Shown here one piece after another: positions 45,397 to 53,770 of a stretch of DNA of 64,000 bases (its first letter is position 1; the number at the start of each line of letters is the position of its first letter). A program made the position numbers and the translations under genes. Source of the DNA: JACKCR01 sp041390305 (lineage in GTDB: Bacteria; Eisenbacteria; RBG-16-71-46; CAIMUX01); NCBI GenBank assembly GCA_041390305.1, contig JAWKQE010000032.1:5452-69451 (forward strand), given 5' to 3'. The notes below the pieces were generated by a model. That model was not told the origin of the DNA. It ran no database searches and saw only the letters and a program-made list of their open reading frames with translations.

Positions 45397-48300
45397 AGCC
45401 ATCCCAGCCTCTCGATCCGGCGCGCTGGCGAGAGATCCGCGAAGTCTTCGAGGCTGTGCTCGACCTCGAGGAATCCGCGCGCGCACCCTTCCTCGACGCG
45501 CGCTGCGCCGGCGACGAGGCGCTGCGCGCCGAGGTGCTGAGCCTGATCGAAGCGGACGCCCAGCTCGAGGCGTCCGGACGAGCTGAGGGCGGGCCACTCT
45601 CGGCGACGGGTCCCCTGGCCCTGCTTTCACTCTTCGCCGGAACGGACACGGGCACGGAACGCGCGCTTCCGGAGCCTCCGTTCCGTTGGGGTCCCCTGGA
45701 GGTCGCGGAGAGCATCGGTGCGGGCGGGTTCGGTCGGGTCTACCGTGCGCGCGACGCGACCTTGCGCCGCGATGTCGCGTTGAAGCTCCGCCCGGTCGAT
45801 CCCGCCGGGCGCACCGAAGACGGCGAAGACTACCTGGAGGAAGCGCGACGGCTTGCCCGGGTCCGTCATCCCAACGTGCTCGTCGTCCACGGCGCCGAAC
45901 TCCATGATGGTTGGGCCGGGATCTGGACCGATCTCGTGCGCGGCGAGCCGCTCGACGTTCGCCTCCGGCGGACGGGGCCGTTCTCCCGGGAGATCCTCGT
46001 CCGCGCGGGCCTCGACCTCTGTCGCGCTCTCTCCGCCGTGCACGACGCGGGACTCGTTCACGGTGACATCAAGCCGCCCAACGCGATGTTCGACGAGGAC
46101 GGTCGTGTGCTCCTCATGGACTTCGGGTCCGGGTTCTCGACGTCGGACGCGCCGTTCGGACGTGCGCGGCAGGGGACGCCCGTCGCGATGGCGCCGGAAC
46201 TGCTCCGAGGCTCACTGCCGTCCGTGTCGACGGACCTCTACGCACTGGGCGTGCTGCTCTACCGGATCGCAACCGGCCAGTATCCGTTCCGCGCGGCGGA
46301 CCTGGAGGAACTCCGGGAGCGTCTCGCGGCCCAGGAACGTATCCCGCTGGACGAACTCCGGCCGGACCTTCCCGCCGCGTTTGCGCGGGTCGTCCATCGA
46401 TGCCTCTCTCCCGACCCGGAGGCCAGGCCGCGGACCGCGGGAGAGCTGCACTGGCTTCTTGCCGCGGGCCTGGGTACGGAGGAGGCCGTCGCCGCCGAGG
46501 AGGGCGGATCGGATGCGGAGGGGAACGCGGAGACCCGGCTTCCTCGCAGCGCGACCCGGTTCGTCGGCCGTTCGTCGGAACTTCGCCGGCTTTGTTCGCT
46601 TCTCATCGAACCGGGGCTCGTGACTCTCGTCGGACCGGGTGGATGCGGCAAGACGCGTCTCGCCCTGCGCGTGGCGGGGGAACTCGAACGGAGCCTGCCG
46701 GACGGCGCGATCTGGGTGGACCTGACCGGACTCGGCCGAGGAGATAGCGCGGCCGCCCTCCTTGCCCAGATCGTCGGCGTGCGGGATCGAGCCGGCCTGG
46801 TCGCCGGGGATGCGCTCGCCGAGTGGGTGGGGGAGCGGTCCCTCCTCCTCGCGCTCGACAACGCGGAGCACGTACTGGAGTCGGTCGCGGGGCTCACACG
46901 CACGCTCCTTCGTGACTGTCCGCGTCTCCACGTCCTGGTCACGTCGCGGCAGACGCTCGGCTCGGACGGAGAGCGGAGGTTCCGACTCGGGCCGATGTCG
47001 GTTCCGCCGGAACGGGAAGCCGCGGACGATCTGGATGTTCTCGAGTCCGACGGCGTGCGGCTCCTGCTGGACCGCGCACAGCGGGGAAGCGAGGAGCTAC
47101 GGCTGACCGCGGCGACCGCTCCCCTCGCCGCCCGCATCGTGCGGCGGGTCGAGGGCATCCCGCTCGCGATCGAGTTGGCCGCCGCGCGGGTTGGTTCCTT
47201 GGGGCTGGCCGCGGTCGCCGCCCGTCTCGACGAGAGCTTTGCACTCCTCGCCAACCGGAGAGGAGCGCCCTCGGATCGCCACGCGACCCTGCTCGCCTCG
47301 ATCGTCTGGAGCTACGAGCTGCTCGCGGAAGACGAGAAACTCGTCCTCGGCCGCCTCTCGGTCTTCCTCGGCGGCTTTGCGCTCTCCGCGGCCGAGGTGG
47401 TTTGCACGGACCCCGAGGACGCGGCGACGGCCGCGATCAGGGGGGACGAAGTCGTCGATATCCTCTCCGCCCTCGTCGACCGTTCTCTCGTCTCGGTCGA
47501 CGCCTACCGAGAGGGTGAGCCGCGGTACCGACTCCTCGAGTCGCTTCGAGTGTTCGCTTCGGAGAGGCTCGAGAGGGCAGGAGAGGCCGAGATCTGGTCC
47601 GACCGGCACCTGGCCTGGATCGAGCGCGAGGCGGCCGTGCGTGGACCGGCGTTCCATGGGCCGGAGATGGCCGAACAGGTCGGTTGGTTCGAACGCGAAC
47701 AGGACAACGTTCGTGCCGCGCTGAGGTGGTTCCACACCCTGGCTCGGGATGGAAAGGACGTTTCGGGCCGCTGGGTGACGCTCTGTCTCAACATTCGGCC
47801 CTATTGGTACCACCGAGGGCATCTCCGGGAGGGGCTCGAGAGCCTCCAACAGGCGCTCTCCTTTGCCTCGAAGGAGACAGGCCCGGGTGCGCTCGCGAGG
47901 CTCGCGGTCTCGCACTTCCATGCGACGCTGGGGAATCCCGAGGCCGCGATGGAAAGTGTGCTCGAGTCGCTCACGATCTTCCGGGCCTTGGGCCATTCGG
48001 ACGGGCTGGCCACGGCGTTGACGATGTTGGCCTCGCTCCACACCGATCTTCGCAACCACGCGGCGGCGAGAGCATGCTTCGAAGAAGCGCTCGCCGTGCG
48101 GGACGCCACGGGGAATCCCACGGGGGCGATCGTGATCCTCTGCAATCTCGGCGTTCTCGAGGCCTCGGTCGGGGATCTCTCCGCGGCGCAGGCATGGTAC
48201 GAGAGGGCCCTCGATCTCGCCAGGCGACATCGGGACGATTCCGCGATCGGCCAGGTGGGCGCAAATCTCGCGCTGACGTTGCTCGAACGCGGACAACGTG

Positions 48301-48746
48301 ACGGCGTGCGCGCCCTCGCCACCGAGAGTCTCAAAGCGATCCGACGCACCTCGAGCGTGGCGAATCTCTCGACGGGGCTTCGTCCCCTCGTTCTGATCGA
48401 GATCGCCGAGGGCCGATTCGCGGAAGCGCGGACGCTGGTGCTGGAAGGGTTTTCGGCACACACCGAACTGCCGCGGCTTCCTGCGTGGATCGGCCTCCTC
48501 GACACCGCCGTGGACTACCTCGTGACACAGGGGCGGGCCGCGGAGGCGGCGGAGATCCTGGGTGCCGTCGACGCGACCCGGGAGCGGACCGAGACGCCGA
48601 TTCCCGACGGATTCCGCACGCGCTGGGATGCACGGACCGACGAGGTTCGGGGGGCTCTCGGGGACGAGGCCTTCCAGTCCGCCTGGGCCCGGGGACGTGT
48701 CCACTCCATGGCCGAGACCTGGGAGTTCGCGCGCCGCGTGATCTGA
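45393..48746 (+). CDS. Ser/Thr protein kinase fused to an NTPase (NB-ARC/AfsR-like) and TPR domains
   Basis: A 1117-residue cytoplasmic regulator. Residues 1-80 are a helical segment typical of sigma-linked kinases. The kinase domain has the glycine loop IGAGGFGRVYRA (108-119), VALK with Lys131, HGDIKPPN with catalytic Asp225 (no Arg before Asp, a non-RD kinase) and DFG at 243-245. A STAND-type NTPase follows: RFVGRSSELRRL, Walker A GPGGCGKT near 415 and LLLALDNAEH as Walker B. The last ~350 residues are TPR-like (ALTMLASLHTDLRNHAAARACFEEAL). No transmembrane helix is present, so the signal is intracellular. The start is TTG with GGTGGTGAG upstream and a TTGA overlap with the sigma factor, which is its likely target. 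Confidence 0.9.
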   Translation: MKPSQPLDPARWREIREVFEAVLDLEESARAPFLDARCAGDEALRAEVLSLIEADAQLEASGRAEGGPLSATGPLALLSLFAGTDTGTERALPEPPFRWGPLEVAESIGAGGFGRVYRARDATLRRDVALKLRPVDPAGRTEDGEDYLEEARRLARVRHPNVLVVHGAELHDGWAGIWTDLVRGEPLDVRLRRTGPFSREILVRAGLDLCRALSAVHDAGLVHGDIKPPNAMFDEDGRVLLMDFGSGFSTSDAPFGRARQGTPVAMAPELLRGSLPSVSTDLYALGVLLYRIATGQYPFRAADLEELRERLAAQERIPLDELRPDLPAAFARVVHRCLSPDPEARPRTAGELHWLLAAGLGTEEAVAAEEGGSDAEGNAETRLPRSATRFVGRSSELRRLCSLLIEPGLVTLVGPGGCGKTRLALRVAGELERSLPDGAIWVDLTGLGRGDSAAALLAQIVGVRDRAGLVAGDALAEWVGERSLLLALDNAEHVLESVAGLTRTLLRDCPRLHVLVTSRQTLGSDGERRFRLGPMSVPPEREAADDLDVLESDGVRLLLDRAQRGSEELRLTAATAPLAARIVRRVEGIPLAIELAAARVGSLGLAAVAARLDESFALLANRRGAPSDRHATLLASIVWSYELLAEDEKLVLGRLSVFLGGFALSAAEVVCTDPEDAATAAIRGDEVVDILSALVDRSLVSVDAYREGEPRYRLLESLRVFASERLERAGEAEIWSDRHLAWIEREAAVRGPAFHGPEMAEQVGWFEREQDNVRAALRWFHTLARDGKDVSGRWVTLCLNIRPYWYHRGHLREGLESLQQALSFASKETGPGALARLAVSHFHATLGNPEAAMESVLESLTIFRALGHSDGLATALTMLASLHTDLRNHAAARACFEEALAVRDATGNPTGAIVILCNLGVLEASVGDLSAAQAWYERALDLARRHRDDSAIGQVGANLALTLLERGQRDGVRALATESLKAIRRTSSVANLSTGLRPLVLIEIAEGRFAEARTLVLEGFSAHTELPRLPAWIGLLDTAVDYLVTQGRAAEAAEILGAVDATRERTETPIPDGFRTRWDARTDEVRGALGDEAFQSAWARGRVHSMAETWEFARRVI

Positions 48747-48928
48747 CCTCGCCGGTCTCCCGGAGGCCGTCGGAACCGAGTCGCTCCCGGCCGCTCCTGG
48801 TCGCTCCTGCCGTGATCCGCCCGTCGTTCCTGGCGGTCCGGCCGTGATGTCCCCCCGGGTGCGGTTTTTTCGTTCCTCTCTTCGAGCGGGACTCTTCCCG
48901 CGCGATCCAGGCCCGAACCCGAGGAACG

Positions 48929-51900
48929 ATGATGAACGCCGTACGCAGACCGCAGCTACTCTCTCAGCTCCTGATGCTCCTACTCCCGACCCTCTCGCTT
49001 CTCCTTGCCGCAGGGCCGGCCGGTGCGGGCCTGGCCCTCATCCGGCAGGGCATCGAGAGCCGTGGGTCGATCGAGGCCGGAGATCAGCACGGACGGGCCC
49101 TCGCCGCCGGTGACTTCAACGGCGACGGGATCGAGGACCTGGCGACCGGCGCCCAGTTCGAGGACGTCGATGGGTTCACGCATGCGGGAGCGGTGATCGT
49201 GAACTACGGATCCGAGTACGGCCTCACGCAGGTCGGCGCGCAACTTCTCCTCCAGAGCGACGGAGACGAGCTCGAGAGTGGCGCGCTCTTCGGAGCCGCC
49301 GTGGCCGCGGGGGACTTCGACAACGACGGCTACGACGATCTCGCGATCGGGGCCCCGAACGCGGACAACGGCACCCTGCAGAACGTCGGATACGTCTTCG
49401 TCTATGCCGGCGGGCCGACGGGACTCTCCTACTGGCACTACCTCTGGCAGCCCTCCGGCGGCGGCACTCCGGAAGCGAACGACCGGTTCGGTGCGTCTCT
49501 CTGCGTCGGCAACTTCGACTCCGTCGCGGGTGGGAACGAGGATCTCGCGATCGGCTCTCCGGGCGAAGACAACGATGCCGGAGCCGTCTTCTTCTATACC
49601 GGCGGCTCGAACGGACTCCTCAACGGTTCGAGCGGCTGGCGCAAACAGTCGAGTTTCGGCGGCACGAGCGTCGCGGGAGACGAGTTCGGCTTCTCGCTCG
49701 CGGCGGCCCAGGTCTGGGGTGGCGGGATCGATGAGCTCATCGTCGGGGCGCCGCTCAAGGAAGTCGACGGCGTGCAGGACGCGGGCGTCGTCTGGGTCAT
49801 TCTCGGCACGTCGACCGGACTCTCCTCCACTTCTGCGGTGATGGTCCGTCCGGACGAGGGGGACCTGCCGAACGCGCCGTATCCGAGCGGATACTTCGGA
49901 TGGGCCGTGGCCGGCGGCCGGTTCTTCGGCGGTTCCTACGACGGGATCGCGATCGGAGAACCCGGACGGAGCTACTTCGGGCACCCGGAGTCGGGCCGCG
50001 TCGTTCTGGGGAAGGGCACACTGCTCGGACCGAGTTTCGCCGGTGCGGGAGCCATCACTCTCTTCCAGGACGATGCCGGTTGGTCGCTCGGGAACTACGA
50101 CGGTTTCGGACGCGCTCTCGCGGCAGGGTTCTTCGAAACGAGCGATGGATACGAAGACCTCGCCATCGGGTCTCCGACGGACAATGCGAACGGCGGGCCC
50201 TTCGGCGCCGGCGTCGTCTCCATTCTCCTCGGCGGTCCGAACGGTCCGGGTTCCCACGGCTGGATCGGCTGGGCCGAGGACGCCTGGAACGATCCGGTCG
50301 AAGCGAACGATGCCTTTGGCACGGCGCTCGTCTTCGGCCGATTCGAACGTTCCGGCAAGCGGAGCCTCGCGATCGGTGCGCCCGGTGAGGACTCGAATGC
50401 CGGTACGGTCTATGTCGCCGCGCCCTGGCGCCAGGTCCAGTACCCGGCGTTCAAGACCGCGCTCTCCATCGACTGCGCGGGGAACTGGGTCTACGCGCTC
50501 CGTCCCTTCGACGAAGTCTGTATCGCGAGCACGACGAAGATCATGACCGTGCTCATCGCCTGCGAGCGCTCCATGCTCCCGGTGAACGATCCCAAGTACG
50601 TCAACCTGGGCCTCAGCTACACGGTGCCCGACTGGATCCGCGACCACATCGGGGGGTCGCTCTACCACTTCAGGGAGGGACAGAGACTCACACTCGCCGA
50701 CCTCCTCCGCTGCTGTCTCTATCCGTCCGGGAACGATGCCGCCTACGCCATCGCCGACATGCTGACGGGTCGGAACAACACCTGGAACGGGGAGTACGAC
50801 AACACGGTGCAGACGTTCGTGGCGGAGATGAACCAGCGGGCGGCCCAGCTCGGCATGACGCGTACGGAGTTCACGAACCCGGCGGGACTCGACAAGGGCG
50901 GCCCCTACAGCTGTGCGCGGGACATGATCCTTCTCGCCCAGGCCGCCATGAACAACCCCGTCTTTCGCGGTGCTGCGTCGAACACTCACTACGAGTTCGA
51001 CTCGAGCTACGTCATCGGGAATCTCCGGGTGCCGTTCCACGACGAGATCTCCTACGGGTTCCTCCAGAACCTCCAGTCCTACAACCCCGACTTCTCGGGG
51101 CTCAAGCCGGGCGGAACGCCGTGTGCGAAGACGACCGGTGTCTTCGCAGTGGACGACTATCTCGGTCGTGCGTTCGGCTCGAGCTTCGGAACGGACGGCG
51201 ATCTCCATCCGAATGCGTTCTACCCCGAAGCGGACGCGCTCCTCGACCTGGCCCTCTCGGCCTGCGGCGGCACGCTCGCGCGCGATGGCGACGGCCCACT
51301 TGCGATGGGCGGAAGCGGGGCGGAGGACGGAAGTTGGAGTGGCAGCGGCAGTGGCAGTAGGGCCGGAGCCGGAACCGGAAGCAATGGCTTCCATGTCGAG
51401 TTCGGGGAGCTTCCAACCGGGGTCGACCAGCGCTCAGGTGGTGCGGCCACGCTGCTGGCTCCCACGGGCAGCTCGCGGATCGACACGGAGCTCGATCTCC
51501 TTCGGCCGGGCGGCACCGGGCTCACGAGCTGTGACCTCGACTTCGCGCGTTCCGCGGAGATCGAGATCGCGCCGCTCTCGTCGATCCTTCTCGGGATCGC
51601 GCCGTTCGATGCCCACGGCGAGATCGTCCTCATCAACCACGGCGAGACGAGCGCGACGCTTCTCGTCATGACGCCACAGTCGGGAACGCCGGTGCCGTAC
51701 AACCTCGCTCCGGGAGCCCGCGCCGTGATCCCGCCGTACTCCGCGCCGGGTACGTCCTACTGGACCTACTCCGTGCAGAATCCAAGTCAGACCGAGTCGA
51801 TCGAGATCGGACTCTCCGAGAGCTACTCGTGGAGTCTCACCGGGCTCCCGGGCGGAGAAACTCCCGCGTTCACCGCGCAGATCCCTCACGACGACGGAAT

Positions 51901-52312
51901 CCTCGAACAGGCCTTCCATGTGACCGTCGTCGGTACGGATCCGGTGCCCGGGCGCACGGTCCACGTGTCGATTCACGACCCTGGGGTCGCAGCGGACGTG
52001 CCGGAACCGACGGCTCCGATCGATCTCGGACCTCATGCATATCTCCTGCCCGCGTCTCCCAACCCGTTCACGGCGACGACGCACCTCGGCTTCGACCTTC
52101 CGACCGGCGGCGACGTTCGTCTCGAAGTGTTCGACGCGGCGGGCCGACGTCTCCGCACCTTCGAGGGAACGGGACTGACGCCGGGCCGAGGCGGGTTCGA
52201 TTGGGACGGCCACGCGGCGGACGGGCGCGAGCTCGCACCCGGCGTCTACTTCTACCGACTCGAGTCGAACGGTCGGGAGGAAGGGAGCGGCAGGGTGATC
52301 CGGGTACGCTGA
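48929..52312 (+). CDS. Surface protein: FG-GAP beta-propeller, D-Ala-D-Ala carboxypeptidase (S11)-like domain and sorting module
   Basis: A 1127-residue exported fusion. After a signal peptide (LLMLLLPTLSLLLAAGPAGAG) there are seven FG-GAP/VCBS-like repeats, such as GRALAAGDFNGDGIEDLATGA, AAVAAGDFDNDGYDDLAIGAPN and ALAAGFFETSDGYEDLAIGSP, enough for one seven-bladed propeller (to about residue 500). Next is a penicillin-binding-type domain with the S11 motifs: SxxK in IASTTKIMTVLIA (near 533), SGN in YPSGNDAAYAIA (near 600), and GLKPGGT in place of GLKTGxT. A Gly/Ser linker and a beta domain follow, then a T9SS/FlgD-like tail (PNPFTATTHLGFDLPTGG, DAAGRRLRTFEG, GVYFYRLES, GRVIRVR). The Thr-to-Pro change in the third motif leaves activity in doubt. 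I know of no described protein with this order. Confidence 0.82.
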   Translation: MMNAVRRPQLLSQLLMLLLPTLSLLLAAGPAGAGLALIRQGIESRGSIEAGDQHGRALAAGDFNGDGIEDLATGAQFEDVDGFTHAGAVIVNYGSEYGLTQVGAQLLLQSDGDELESGALFGAAVAAGDFDNDGYDDLAIGAPNADNGTLQNVGYVFVYAGGPTGLSYWHYLWQPSGGGTPEANDRFGASLCVGNFDSVAGGNEDLAIGSPGEDNDAGAVFFYTGGSNGLLNGSSGWRKQSSFGGTSVAGDEFGFSLAAAQVWGGGIDELIVGAPLKEVDGVQDAGVVWVILGTSTGLSSTSAVMVRPDEGDLPNAPYPSGYFGWAVAGGRFFGGSYDGIAIGEPGRSYFGHPESGRVVLGKGTLLGPSFAGAGAITLFQDDAGWSLGNYDGFGRALAAGFFETSDGYEDLAIGSPTDNANGGPFGAGVVSILLGGPNGPGSHGWIGWAEDAWNDPVEANDAFGTALVFGRFERSGKRSLAIGAPGEDSNAGTVYVAAPWRQVQYPAFKTALSIDCAGNWVYALRPFDEVCIASTTKIMTVLIACERSMLPVNDPKYVNLGLSYTVPDWIRDHIGGSLYHFREGQRLTLADLLRCCLYPSGNDAAYAIADMLTGRNNTWNGEYDNTVQTFVAEMNQRAAQLGMTRTEFTNPAGLDKGGPYSCARDMILLAQAAMNNPVFRGAASNTHYEFDSSYVIGNLRVPFHDEISYGFLQNLQSYNPDFSGLKPGGTPCAKTTGVFAVDDYLGRAFGSSFGTDGDLHPNAFYPEADALLDLALSACGGTLARDGDGPLAMGGSGAEDGSWSGSGSGSRAGAGTGSNGFHVEFGELPTGVDQRSGGAATLLAPTGSSRIDTELDLLRPGGTGLTSCDLDFARSAEIEIAPLSSILLGIAPFDAHGEIVLINHGETSATLLVMTPQSGTPVPYNLAPGARAVIPPYSAPGTSYWTYSVQNPSQTESIEIGLSESYSWSLTGLPGGETPAFTAQIPHDDGILEQAFHVTVVGTDPVPGRTVHVSIHDPGVAADVPEPTAPIDLGPHAYLLPASPNPFTATTHLGFDLPTGGDVRLEVFDAAGRRLRTFEGTGLTPGRGGFDWDGHAADGRELAPGVYFYRLESNGREEGSGRVIRVR

Positions 52313-52388
52313 CGCGGCCACCTTCGGATCCCGTCGTCCGGTCCGGAGTCTCCGGCGAGGTGAGTCTTGCGACGGGTTCCGGTGCCGA

Positions 52389-52451
52389 CATGGGCGGAGG
52401 ACAGCACCCGGGATTGAGATACAGGCCCGGGTGCGTGACAATCCGCCCATG
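52389..52451 (+). promoter_or_regulatory. Nested palindrome that encloses a start codon
   Basis: Outer arms CATGGGCGGA (52389-52398) and TCCGCCCATG (52442-52451) are perfectly complementary, and the second ends in the ATG of the acyltransferase. Inner arms GCACCCGGG (52404-52412) and CCCGGGTGC (52426-52434) are also perfect, over a 13-nt loop. In RNA this would be a very stable hairpin burying the start codon. It could also act as a terminator for the preceding gene or as a protein-binding DNA palindrome. Confidence 0.65.
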
Positions 52452-53261
52452 AACGACTGGCCAGAATTCGCCGCGCGCCTCCGCAGCACGGGGCAGTACC
52501 GAACTCCACCGGACGTCGCCCGCTCCCGGACGGACCGGATGCTCGGCCGTTTCGATTGGTACTATCACCTGCTCGTCGTCGACAGGGTGTGGCGCGGTGG
52601 CGAACTCGCGAAGCGTGGCCGGATGACCGATCCCGAGTGGGGCCAGAAGTGCCTCGACGTGATCCACTGTGTGGAACGGTGCGGGGGCAAGGTCCAGATC
52701 GAGATCCCGGAAGCGACCCGTACCTGCACGCCGTGTGTCTACGTCGGCAACCACATGAGCGTGCTCGAGACGATCACGCTGCCGTCGGTTCTCCTCGCCT
52801 TCGGGCACCCGACGATCGTCGTGAAGGAGGCGCTCCTCCGCTATCCCGCCCTCTGCCACACCTTGCGCGCAGTCGAACCGATCGCCGTCACCCGCACGGA
52901 CCCGAGGGATGATCTCAAGACCGTCCTGACGAAGGGGGCGGAGTCGCTCGAGGCAGGCCGGTCGGTTCTGGTCTTTCCTCAGGCGACACGCAGTCTCGTC
53001 TTCGATCCGTCGACCTTCAACTCTCTTGGCGTCAAGCTGGCGGCGCGCGCCGGAGTTCCCGTTGTACCGCTGGCTCTCAAGACGGACTTCTCCGGAATCG
53101 GGCCGATCGTCAAGGAGTTGGGGAGAATCGACCGCGAGAAGACGGTGCACTTCCGATTCGGCGAACCGCTCGACGCTTCTTCCGGAGGGAAGGCGACCCA
53201 CGCGGCCGTCGTCGACTTCATCGCCGCGTCGGTTCGGGAGTGGGGAGGAGTGGTCGCATGA
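52449..53261 (+). CDS. Lysophospholipid acyltransferase (PlsC)-like protein
   Basis: A 270-residue protein with the PlsC-type order of motifs: VYVGNHMSVLETITLPSVL in place of NHxSxxD, then a second region KEALLRYPALCHTLRAVEPIAVTR, and VFPQATRS in place of FPEGTRS. Positions that are usually Asp, Glu and Gly are changed (E, Q, A), so activity is likely but not certain. The C-terminus (VKLAARAGVPVVPLALKTDF) is typical. A GTG at 52431 could also start it, but no clear ribosome-binding site is seen for either; the start region lies in a long palindrome. It may modify membrane lipids. Confidence 0.8.
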   Translation: MNDWPEFAARLRSTGQYRTPPDVARSRTDRMLGRFDWYYHLLVVDRVWRGGELAKRGRMTDPEWGQKCLDVIHCVERCGGKVQIEIPEATRTCTPCVYVGNHMSVLETITLPSVLLAFGHPTIVVKEALLRYPALCHTLRAVEPIAVTRTDPRDDLKTVLTKGAESLEAGRSVLVFPQATRSLVFDPSTFNSLGVKLAARAGVPVVPLALKTDFSGIGPIVKELGRIDREKTVHFRFGEPLDASSGGKATHAAVVDFIAASVREWGGVVA

Positions 53262-53770
53262 TTCGCGCGGAGGTGCGTCGCCGAGCCTATCGTATCGCGT
53301 AGGTCGGTAGCCGACTAGTTGGAGCTCCGTCCCGTCATCCAGTATCGAACTCGCTACGAGTCTCTTCGTCTCTCGGCGTTTCTCTAGTTGCCACTCGTTC
53401 CGACATTGCCTATCGTTCCTCTTGTCTTCGGAAGTGAATGCAGCGTGACGTGACGGTGTCGAGTCAGTGGACGAGCCGCTCATGCCACATGAAGAGTGAT
53501 TCTCGTAGCGACCTCCCCCCCTAGCACGAGAGTCCTTGCTCGGAACTTCCGCGAAAGAGCCTTTCCCCTCACAAAGCCCTGCGGTCGTCATGGACGGCCG
53601 GATGCTTCGCGGATGCGATGTTCGCTTTCGTCGGCGCCACGGTTTGGAGCGCCGGTGACCGAGTGCGGCCCGAGGGCCGTACCGATGCCGTATGCGCAGA
53701 ATCTGGGTCCCTCGTGCTCCCGCCGTGAGGCTCTTGCAACCTCGCTACCGCACTCATCATAGGAGGTCTC
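53262..53770. other. Intergenic region, no gene seen
   Basis: About 510 bases without supported genes. The composition is less GC-rich between 53300 and 53480. The last bases contain AGGAGG, the ribosome-binding site of the following gene. A promoter for the lipase gene is expected. Confidence 0.4.

Noticed and set aside
48865..48870. T6 run as a Rho-independent terminator after the kinase gene
   Set aside because: No stable stem directly precedes the T-run; pairing needs a distant bulged CCGC/GCGG match.
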